Below, in pieces: positions 52,485-58,452 of a stretch of 58,452 nucleotides of DNA; positions within the stretch are counted from its first letter, which is position 1, and each line of letters starts with the position of its first letter. The stretch is from contig LJNS01000021.1 in NCBI GenBank assembly GCA_001303245.1, positions 1 through 58,452 on the forward strand, in the 5' to 3' direction. The translations under genes and the position numbers were made by a program. Below the pieces are notes generated by a model, which searched no databases, had not been told where the DNA came from, and saw only the letters and a program-made list of their open reading frames with translations. The stretch comes from Gammaproteobacteria bacterium SG8_30. Its GTDB lineage: Bacteria > Pseudomonadota > Gammaproteobacteria > Steroidobacterales > Steroidobacteraceae.

Positions 52485-53282
52485 ATGAAGATCGGGGTCA
52501 TAGGCCTCGGCACGATGGGCCAGCCCATGGCGCGCCGACTCGCGCGTGCGGGCCACGAGATCATCGCCTGGAACCGGACTCGCTCCCGGATGGAGACGCT
52601 CGCCGCCGAGGCGATCGTCCCGGTCGGCACGCCGGCGGAGGCCTGCCAGGCCGAAGTGGTCATCACGATGCTGAGCGACGATGCGGCCGTAGAGACCACG
52701 CTGTTCAGCGACGGCCGCCTCATCTCGACGGGCGTGCCGGGCCTCGTCCACGTCTGCATGAGCACGATCAGCGATGCGCTCGCGCTGCGGCTGGCCGCCC
52801 TGCACCGCGACATCGGTCAGTCCTACCTGTCTGCGCCCGTCTTCGGCGCTCCGGAGGCTGCGCAGTCCGGCAAGCTCGTGATTCCCGTAGGCGGGCCCAG
52901 AGCCGCCTTCGAGCGCGTACGGCCGCTGCTCGATGCCCTCGGACGCCCTGACTTCCTTGGCGAGGATCCCTCGGCCGCCAACGTCGTCAAGGCGGCCGGA
53001 AACTTCCTGATGGCATCGGTGGTGGAAAGCCTGCGGGATGCGACGGCGCTGGTGCACGCGGCCGGCGTCGACCCCCGCGAGTTCACCGGGATCGTCACGC
53101 AGGCGCTGTTTCCGACGCCCGTGTACCAGTACCTGGGCGGGATGCTCGCCGGCCGCGAGGCACTGCAGGGACCGCGCGTGCCGAATCCCTTCCACCACGC
53201 GGCCGAGCAATGCGTCGTCGCCGCCGACCGGCTCGGCGTGCAGGTACCCACGATCCGCCACATCCGCGACCGCGGCGGCTGA
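52485..53282 (+). CDS. NAD(P)-dependent beta-hydroxyacid dehydrogenase family protein
   Basis: This 265-residue protein has the Rossmann start MKIGVIGLGTMGQPMARRLA, MLSDDAAVE, SAPVFGAPEAAQSGKL and NVVKAAGNFLMAS with the probable catalytic Lys. It is a 3-hydroxyisobutyrate-dehydrogenase relative; some members reduce succinic or glyoxylic semialdehyde. It is about 25 residues shorter than usual at the C-terminus, where the KD-containing helix common in the family is not obvious. Substrate is unknown. Confidence 0.85.
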   Translation: MKIGVIGLGTMGQPMARRLARAGHEIIAWNRTRSRMETLAAEAIVPVGTPAEACQAEVVITMLSDDAAVETTLFSDGRLISTGVPGLVHVCMSTISDALALRLAALHRDIGQSYLSAPVFGAPEAAQSGKLVIPVGGPRAAFERVRPLLDALGRPDFLGEDPSAANVVKAAGNFLMASVVESLRDATALVHAAGVDPREFTGIVTQALFPTPVYQYLGGMLAGREALQGPRVPNPFHHAAEQCVVAADRLGVQVPTIRHIRDRGG

Positions 53283-53315
53283 CCGGCGCGCGTCGTAACG
53301 GACCAGGGGAAGCTC

Positions 53316-53945
53316 ATGAAGATCCTGAAGGGCCTGTTCATCGCCGTGCTCGCGCTGGTCGTGGTGTTCGTCGTCGTCGGACTCCTGATCCTTCCTGCGA
53401 GCGTGCACGTGGAGCGGAGCGCCATCGTCGAGGCCTCGCCGGCCGAGGTGTATCCGCTGATCGCGAGCCTCGAGCGATTCAATGAGTGGTCGCCCTGGGC
53501 GGACCTCGATCCGGCCGCCGTCTACGACTTCACCGGCCCGGCCGCGGGCGTCGGTGCGCGCATGACCTGGCGAAGCGACAAGCCCGAGGTGGGCGCCGGA
53601 TCACAGGAAGTGATCGCCGCGACCGAGAACCGCGAAGTGACGGTGCGGCTCGCCTTCGAGGGCCAGGGTGAGGCGCTCGCCGGATGGACCCTGCGACCCC
53701 GGGGAGAGGGCACCCTCGCGACCTGGAGCTTCGACATGCCTCTCGGCATGAACCCCGTGATGCGCTGGATGGGTTTGATGATCGACGGCCCGATCGGCGC
53801 CGACTACGAACGCGGTCTCGCGCGCCTCAAGAACGTGGCGGAGCAGGAAGCGGCCGAGGCAAGGGCGGTCGAAGCCGCGGCGCAGGCAGGAACCGGGGAT
53901 GCGGAAGCGGCGAACGGCTCCACGGGGCAGCCACCGCAGCAGTGA
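53316..53945 (+). CDS. SRPBCC-fold (polyketide-cyclase-like) membrane-anchored protein
   Basis: This 209-residue protein has one N-terminal membrane helix (about 5-27) and a START/SRPBCC domain (HVERSAIVEASPAEVYPLIA, FNEWSPWADLD) that forms a lipid- or ligand-binding pocket. A low-complexity Ala/Glu tail follows. Such proteins are common and poorly understood. It converges with msrA. Confidence 0.85.
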   Translation: MKILKGLFIAVLALVVVFVVVGLLILPASVHVERSAIVEASPAEVYPLIASLERFNEWSPWADLDPAAVYDFTGPAAGVGARMTWRSDKPEVGAGSQEVIAATENREVTVRLAFEGQGEALAGWTLRPRGEGTLATWSFDMPLGMNPVMRWMGLMIDGPIGADYERGLARLKNVAEQEAAEARAVEAAAQAGTGDAEAANGSTGQPPQQ

Positions 53946-53972
53946 GGCCCGCGCCGGCGGGGGCGACCGGTC

Positions 53973-54623
53973 TCAGCCGGCAGCGAGGCCCGCCGGGCAG
54001 GCGACACCCGTGCCGCCCAGGCCGCAGTAGCCACCCGGGTTCTTCGCCAGGTACTGCTGGTGGTAGTCCTCGGCGAAGTAGAACTCCGGCGCAGGCAGGA
54101 TTTCCGTGGTGATCCCGCCGAGCCCGCTCGCCGCAAGCGCCCGCTGGTAGGCTGCCTTCGAAGACTCGGCGGCGGCCCGCTGCGCCTCGTCGTGGAAGTA
54201 GATGCCCGACCGGTACTGGGTGCCGACGTCGTTGCCCTGCCGCATACCCTGGGTCGGATCGTGCGACTCCCAGAAGGCGCGCAGCAACTCTTCGTAGGAG
54301 AGCCTGTCCGGGTCGAACACGACCCGCACTACCTCGGCGTGCCCGGTCAGACCGGAGCAGACCTCCTCGTAGGTCGGGTTTGGCGTGGCGCCGCCAGCGT
54401 AGCCCACAGCGGTCACGTGCACGCCCGGCAGCTGCCAGAAACGCCGCTCTGCGCCCCAGAAGCACCCCAGGCCGAAGGTGGCCACCTGGTAGCCGGCGGG
54501 GTAAGGAGGCTCGAGCGGATTTCCGTTGACGAAGTGCCGCCCGGGCAGGGGCAGGGGTGTCGCCCTCCCCGGCAGCGCTTCACCCTGGCCGGGCATCGTC
54601 GTCTTCTTTCCCATCCATCCCAT
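53973..54623 (-). CDS. msrA: Peptide-methionine (S)-S-oxide reductase
   Basis: This 216-residue enzyme repairs oxidised methionine. The active-site motif is [13 protein letters not shown] (Cys54), with [16 protein letters not shown] and the C-terminal resolving cysteines in [14 protein letters not shown]. The ATG at 54623 has GGAGG at good spacing and gives a 45-residue lead with [16 protein letters not shown], typical of cytoplasmic MsrA. It probably has its own promoter in the gap to the right. Confidence 0.95.
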   Translation of the reverse strand: MGWMGKKTTMPGQGEALPGRATPLPLPGRHFVNGNPLEPPYPAGYQVATFGLGCFWGAERRFWQLPGVHVTAVGYAGGATPNPTYEEVCSGLTGHAEVVRVVFDPDRLSYEELLRAFWESHDPTQGMRQGNDVGTQYRSGIYFHDEAQRAAAESSKAAYQRALAASGLGGITTEILPAPEFYFAEDYHQQYLAKNPGGYCGLGGTGVACPAGLAAG

Positions 54624-54791
54624 CGAGGCGCCTCCTTCCGGTGCCGATCTCGCCCGCGTGGGCGGGCATCGTAGAAGACCCGCCGCGCGCCGGCTAGTTC
54701 ACGCCCGGCGGACGGAAAGCCCGGCTTGTCCCGCGGCGGCGCTCAGGTATTCTGCGGAGCCCCCAGGTTGGAGCAACGAACGCCTAGGCCC

Positions 54792-55760
54792 ATGGTTTCC
54801 GCAATAGAGTCCGTCACCGTCGGTGTCAGCGACCTGGAGGCAGCGCTACGCCTGTTCCGCGACCGGATGGGCTACCGAATCGAGCTCGATGTTCGCGCGT
54901 CGGTCAACCTGCTGGCTGCCTGGAAACTGCCGGTGCACGAGGACGTGCGACTCGTCACGCTCTCAGCCGACGGTCACGCCGCGGGGCGAATCCGCCTCGC
55001 CCGCTTTCCCGGTCCGTCCCCGGCCACGACCCGCCTCGACTTCGGCCCGGGCGCACAGGACAGACCCACCGACGCGGGCCCCAAGGCGCTCGACATCTAC
55101 ACGGGGCCGCCGATCCAGTCGGCGATCGACGCCATGGCGGCAGGAGGCTGTGAGGCCCGGTCGAGAGCCGAGCGATTCGAGATCGGCGAGAACGACACGG
55201 AGGAAGTGATCGTGAGCGGGCCCGACGGGGTGCCGCTGCTCTTGATGGTCGGACACGCCCACCAGGCCGGCGCGCGGCGTTTCGCGCCTGCCGCCGGCGG
55301 TTTCAGCGAGGTGGCGACCGTGTCGATCATCACGGCCGACCTCGAGGCCTCGCGCCGCTTCTACGAGGAGGCACTCGGCTTCGTGCACGAAGCCACGGAC
55401 ATCGAGCTCCGGGGCGAGCACCGCGACGCCGCCTGCCGGCTGTTCGGCGTCCCGGAAGGCACGCGCGTTCACTTCGCGATGTACCGCGAGCGCCGCCAGC
55501 CCTCCGGCAAGGTCGTGCTCGTCCACTTCTACGAGCGCACCACCGGCCCCCTCCGGCATCCCATGCAGCCAGGCCAGCTCGGACTCTCGCTCTTCTCCTG
55601 CCGCTGTGCGAGCCTGGACGCCCTGTCCGCCCGGCTCGGCCGGGCCGGGGGTCAGGTCGTGTCCGTGATCCAGCACGCCGCCGTGGACGCCGGGGAACCA
55701 TGCCGCGTGATGCTCGTCCGCGGCCCGAGCGGCGAGCTGTTCGAGTTCATCGAGCGCTGA
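54792..55760 (+). CDS. Protein with two VOC (glyoxalase/dioxygenase) domains
   Basis: This 322-residue protein has two vicinal-oxygen-chelate-like halves: residues 1-155 (AIESVTVGVSDLEAALRLFR) and about 170-322 (FSEVATVSIITADLEASRRFY to SGELFEFIER). The usual His/Glu metal ligands are only partly visible (VLVHFYE and LFEFIE in the second half). It may be an extradiol-dioxygenase-like or glyoxalase-like protein. It may have its own promoter and converges with the small barrel gene. Substrate unknown. Confidence 0.78.
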   Translation: MVSAIESVTVGVSDLEAALRLFRDRMGYRIELDVRASVNLLAAWKLPVHEDVRLVTLSADGHAAGRIRLARFPGPSPATTRLDFGPGAQDRPTDAGPKALDIYTGPPIQSAIDAMAAGGCEARSRAERFEIGENDTEEVIVSGPDGVPLLLMVGHAHQAGARRFAPAAGGFSEVATVSIITADLEASRRFYEEALGFVHEATDIELRGEHRDAACRLFGVPEGTRVHFAMYRERRQPSGKVVLVHFYERTTGPLRHPMQPGQLGLSLFSCRCASLDALSARLGRAGGQVVSVIQHAAVDAGEPCRVMLVRGPSGELFEFIER

Positions 55761-55763
55761 TCC

Positions 55764-55794
55764 GGCGCCGCGCGCCCGGCGGGGCGCGGGCGCC
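55764..55794. terminator. Hairpin between convergent VOC and outer-membrane barrel genes
   Basis: GGCGCC (55764-55769) pairs with GGCGCC (55789-55794), extended inward by further G/C pairs. It fills nearly the whole gap. No T-run is present. Confidence 0.45.
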
Positions 55795-55796
55795 AT

Positions 55797-56414
55797 CTAG
55801 AAGCCGACGGAAATGCCCGCGAGGAGCTCGGCCTGGAAGAGGCTCGAGCCCGAGGCCACGATCGCGCAACGCCCCTCGCCGTTGTCCGTGCGGCAGAAGA
55901 AAGAGGTGTCCGCATCCACGAGCGTCAGGTAAGCACGGGCCTCGACCCGCAGGGCAATCCGCTCGGAGAAAGGCACCATCACGCCGAGCCCGAGCGAGCC
56001 GGAGAAACGCGTGTCGCTGGCTAGGCCTTCTCCCGACGGCGAGAAGCGGGCTGCGCCGATCCCTGCCGAGACGTAGCTCTGTACCTTCCCCGTGTCGTCG
56101 ATCGGGGCCGTGCCGCCGACGTGGAGATAGTCGACGTCGACGTCGAAGCGCGCATCCGGTGCCGCGACCTCGGTGGGCTGGCGCGAGTACCAGAGTTGGA
56201 GCCAGCGATTGTCGTCCCCGTAGCGCAACTCGAGCGCGAGGCCGAACGCGGCTGCGCCCTGCAGGTCGCGGCCGGCACCCGTGTCGGCGTCCTCCAGGCT
56301 GCCTCCGAAGCGGTAGCCCGCCTGTGGAACGATCCGGAATGTGGGCTGTTCCGCCGCGTGTACGGCCGGTGCCGCCAGTACGGCGGCGAGAGCGGTCAAC
56401 AATAGATTTCTCAA
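55797..56414 (-). CDS. Outer-membrane beta-barrel protein (OmpA-like fold)
   Basis: This protein of about 205 residues has a signal peptide (RNLLLTALAAVLAAPAVHAA) and alternating amphipathic strands ending in LLAGISVGF. I prefer the TTG at 56414, with GGAG upstream, because it starts a clean signal peptide; longer open sequence upstream has no such character. A Cys pair (SFFCRTDNGEGRCAIV) may form an extracellular disulfide. Function unknown. Confidence 0.72.
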   Translation of the reverse strand: MRNLLLTALAAVLAAPAVHAAEQPTFRIVPQAGYRFGGSLEDADTGAGRDLQGAAAFGLALELRYGDDNRWLQLWYSRQPTEVAAPDARFDVDVDYLHVGGTAPIDDTGKVQSYVSAGIGAARFSPSGEGLASDTRFSGSLGLGVMVPFSERIALRVEARAYLTLVDADTSFFCRTDNGEGRCAIVASGSSLFQAELLAGISVGF

Positions 56415-56512
56415 GCGTGGCTCCGCATGGTTTAGTCTGGCCGACCGGCGGCAGCGTCGACCGGCGCCTCGATCGGGCCTTCCAGGGCAGTGATTATGAA
56501 CGTTTGCCGGCG

Positions 56513-57187
56513 ATGGCACAGCGGGTGGATCGAAAGCCTGCACCGGGCTCGTCGCACGACCGGCCGCGGCGCGGCAGGCAGGTGCGCGTGACCGCCGCCA
56601 GCACGCGCCGCCTGCGTTTCACGCAGGTCGTCCTGGGCCTCGTCCTGCTGGTCGTGGCATTTTCCGGCGGCCGCGCCTGGGAAGGTCTGGCCGGGCTGCT
56701 GGCCCAGTCTCTCGGATTCGTTCTGGTTGTCTGGGCCACCCTCTGGCGCATGTGGTCGTCGCTGTTCATCGCCGGCCGCAAGGACCTCGAGATCGTCGAC
56801 CAGGGACCGTACGCACGGTGTCGCCACCCGCTGTACCTGGGGTCCGTGGTCGCGGCGATCGGGATCGGACTGACCACCCGCAGCGTGCTGGTCACCGTGG
56901 CTCTCCCGGCGACGATCGGCGCGGCGCTGCTGCTCGCGATTCGCCTCGAGGAGGCGACGCTCGCCGCCTGCCACGGCGATCGCTGGCGGCACTATTGCCG
57001 ACGGGTGCCGCCCCTCCTGCCCCGGCTGGGCGCGCTAGCGCTGCCGGCGCGCCGCGAGGTCGACCTGCCGGTCTTCCGCAAGGCTTTCCTGGATGCCGCC
57101 TCGGTGCTCGGGCTTTGGCTGCTCGTGCTGCTGCTCGATGCCCTGCGCATCCAGCTCGGCTGGCCTGTCTATCTGCAGATGCCTTGA
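56513..57187 (+). CDS. Isoprenylcysteine carboxylmethyltransferase-like (ICMT/PEMT) membrane protein
   Basis: This protein of about 224 residues has four or five membrane segments. The ICMT signature is QGPYARCRHPLYLGSVVAAIG and the C-terminal LEEATLAACHGDRWRHYCRRVPPLLP, where SAM and the methyl acceptor bind. Bacterial members methylate lipids or other acceptors. The ATG at 56513 lacks a good ribosome-binding site; a GTG around 56580 is possible. It lies 11 bp before the kinase-like gene, so the two may act on the same envelope lipid. Confidence 0.8.
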   Translation: MAQRVDRKPAPGSSHDRPRRGRQVRVTAASTRRLRFTQVVLGLVLLVVAFSGGRAWEGLAGLLAQSLGFVLVVWATLWRMWSSLFIAGRKDLEIVDQGPYARCRHPLYLGSVVAAIGIGLTTRSVLVTVALPATIGAALLLAIRLEEATLAACHGDRWRHYCRRVPPLLPRLGALALPARREVDLPVFRKAFLDAASVLGLWLLVLLLDALRIQLGWPVYLQMP

Positions 57188-57198
57188 TCCGGCCGGCC

Positions 57199-57885
57199 AT
57201 GTCCACGTCCGCCCCCGGCAGACCCCTCGAGACACCCCCGCCAGAGCGCCTCCTCAAGGCAGACCTGTTCGGCTCGGTGAGCCTGCGGCCGGGCGGCGCG
57301 GGGTGCTTGGTGCGTCGCGACACGACCTGCGCGCGAGCGGGACTGGGCTGGCTGGCGCGCCTGCTCGCGCGCCGGGAGGCCCGCGCGCTCGAGAGCCTCG
57401 GCGGCCTGGCGGGCACGCCCAGGCTGATCGGATTCGATGGCCGGCGACTGGACCGCAGCTTCATCGACGGCCTGCCCATGCAGCAGGCAAGGCCGGCGGA
57501 GCCGGCCTATTTCCGAGAGGCCTTGCGGCTGCTGCGGCGGCTGCATCTCGCCGGCGTCACGCACAACGACCTGGCCAAGGAGACCAACTGGCTGGTAACT
57601 CCCGAGGGCCGCCCGGCGCTCGTCGACTTCCAGCTCGCCGCCATCCACCGACGCCGCTCCCGATTGTTCCGCCTGCTGGCGCGCGAGGACCTTCGGCATC
57701 TGCTGAAGCACAAGCGGACCTACCTGCCCTCCGGGCTCAGCGCGCGGCAGAGGCGTATCCTGTCGACACCGGCTCCCCACGCGCGGCTGTGGAAGGCGAC
57801 CGGCAAGCGGCTCTATCTCGTGATCACCCGCCGACTGCTGGGATGGGCCGACCGGGAAGGCGCGGGCGACCGCCGGTTCCCGTGA
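57199..57885 (+). CDS. Kdo/RIO-like small kinase
   Basis: This 228-residue protein has a compact kinase fold: catalytic THNDLAKETNWLV (HND in place of HxD-N) and metal-binding VDFQLAAI, as in RIO and LPS core (Kdo/heptose) kinases. The N-lobe has LLKADLFGSVSLRP and CLVRRD. With the membrane methyltransferase upstream it may modify a lipid or LPS core sugar; a protein kinase role is possible. Confidence 0.72.
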   Translation: MSTSAPGRPLETPPPERLLKADLFGSVSLRPGGAGCLVRRDTTCARAGLGWLARLLARREARALESLGGLAGTPRLIGFDGRRLDRSFIDGLPMQQARPAEPAYFREALRLLRRLHLAGVTHNDLAKETNWLVTPEGRPALVDFQLAAIHRRRSRLFRLLAREDLRHLLKHKRTYLPSGLSARQRRILSTPAPHARLWKATGKRLYLVITRRLLGWADREGAGDRRFP

Positions 57886-57960
57886 AAGCTCGCCTGGGCG
57901 GGACGTCGAACTTCGGCTATCTTTCCTCGCCCATCGACCTGAGCAGGGAGCGGCGCACCC

Positions 57961-58209
57961 GTGACCATCTGCCACCCGCACAACCTCCGGCGACCCGTGT
58001 ACTCCAGCAAGCCTTTCGGCATCCGGGTCAGCCTGCCTCCTGGGGATCCCTTCGCGAGGCTGGTCGGTGCCGACTGGGAGAAGACGCACTGGTTCGCGAC
58101 GGAGCGCGAGCGCGACGAGGCGCTGACGGAGATGAGCCGCCGCTATCCATTCTTCCGCATCGGCGACGAGCCCGCCCTCGTGTTCGAGCCCATCAGGAAG
58201 GGATCCTGA
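57961..58209 (+). CDS. Small conserved hypothetical protein
   Basis: This 82-residue protein has no signal or membrane segment and mixed charged composition (WEKTHWFATERERDEALTEM). The GTG at 57961 follows a GGAG about 12 bp upstream. I recognise no named domain. It starts 75 bp after the kinase gene. Confidence 0.6.
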   Translation: MTICHPHNLRRPVYSSKPFGIRVSLPPGDPFARLVGADWEKTHWFATERERDEALTEMSRRYPFFRIGDEPALVFEPIRKGS

Positions 58210-58236
58210 GACTCTCCGGCCGAGCGCGCCCGATCT

Positions 58237-58452
58237 TCAGCGCAAACGGCCCAGCAGCAGGTAGAGCGAGCTTCCGCCGCCCTCGTCGACCCCGACCGCC
58301 AGGTACACGGGCCCGAGCGGCGTGTCGAGTCCAAGGAACAGCGAACCGTTGAGCCGCGCCGCACCGAAGCCGATGTCGCTGCGGTCATCCCACACGTTGC
58401 CGAGCTCGAGCGACAGGCCGGCGTAGGTCGGCACGTTGAGGAAGCCCTGGCC
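58237..58452 (-). CDS. C-terminal end of an outer-membrane surface-antigen-type barrel (possibly patatin-like)
   Basis: About 72 residues are visible before the window edge. They end in barrel strands: AGLSLELGNVWDDRSDIGFG, GSLFLGLDTPLGPVYLAVG and SSLYLLLGRLR. The closing strand pattern matches the surface-antigen (Bac_surface_Ag) barrel of patatin-like phospholipases such as PlpD or of TamA/BamA relatives. The N-terminal enzyme or POTRA region is beyond the window. Confidence 0.7.
   Translation of the reverse strand, partial: GQGFLNVPTYAGLSLELGNVWDDRSDIGFGAARLNGSLFLGLDTPLGPVYLAVGVDEGGGSSLYLLLGRLR

Noticed and set aside
1-58452. tRNA, rRNA, CRISPR arrays, integrases, prophage or plasmid origin
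   Set aside because: I read the whole window and saw no clover-leaf-like segment, regularly spaced direct repeats, transposase or phage protein. A covariance-model search was not possible.

Overview
This window is GC-rich (roughly two thirds G+C), densely coded chromosomal DNA. Outer-membrane barrels, TonB-dependent receptors, a cysDNC sulfate-activation locus, NAD-malic enzyme and SlyD together suggest a high-GC, metabolically versatile gammaproteobacterium. No rRNA gene settles the taxonomy, so that assignment is inference. I saw no tRNA, rRNA, CRISPR array, integrase or transposase.

Region 1 (1-24.5 kb) is mainly a CoA-ester catabolic region. After the start of a frameshifted PEP carboxylase gene come a frameshifted TonB-dependent receptor, an amidohydrolase, three CaiB/BaiF (class III) CoA-transferase-family proteins, a cysteine hydrolase, two nitroreductase-family proteins, an EamA permease, an APH-type kinase, an SDR, a CitE-type lyase, a MaoC hydratase, an acyl-CoA dehydrogenase and an OPT transporter. 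The palindrome TTGTCCGGACAA, or its 10-bp core, occurs in three promoter regions: upstream of the receptor, between the first CoA-transferase and the hydrolase, and between gntR and maoC. The GntR/UTRA regulator encoded beside the third site is the obvious candidate to bind all three, which would make most of this region one regulon. The cysD-cysNC pair, malic enzyme and SlyD sit among these genes as housekeeping functions.

Region 2 (24.5-51.5 kb) is almost entirely cell-envelope genes. A TonB-dependent receptor and a beta-helix surface lipoprotein are preceded by a PhoB-box-like direct repeat. Next, reading leftward from 44.2 kb, is a tightly packed run: cytochrome c, LamG/cytochrome lipoprotein, Tat-type DUF1501-like protein, TlpA thioredoxin, a membrane-anchored periplasmic protein, two large TPR proteins (one frameshifted), a small secreted protein, ExbB, ExbD, ExbD and an AgmX/TonB-like transducer. 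Reading rightward from 44.4 kb is a second run: HzsA-like haem lipoprotein, SH3/barrel protein, lipoprotein barrel, TlpA, DUF4266 lipoprotein and DUF3570 barrel, ending against a convergent ApbE flavin transferase. The two runs diverge from one promoter region that holds a 22-bp near-perfect palindrome. I regard this as one envelope-spanning redox and motor-like system, and as the best candidate here for something undescribed.

Region 3 (51.5-58.5 kb) holds single genes: a SYLF protein, a beta-hydroxyacid dehydrogenase, an SRPBCC protein, MsrA, a double-VOC protein, a small barrel, an isoprenylcysteine-methyltransferase-like membrane protein, a Kdo/RIO-like kinase, a short conserved protein and the C-terminus of a surface-antigen barrel.

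Two AT-rich palindromic repeats with the same inverted ends (GGGGACATTCCTATTTTCC) fill gaps between convergent genes at 4.2 and 50.4 kb. Three genes carry apparent frameshifts (ppc, the first receptor, a TPR gene). These may be real decay or assembly errors.
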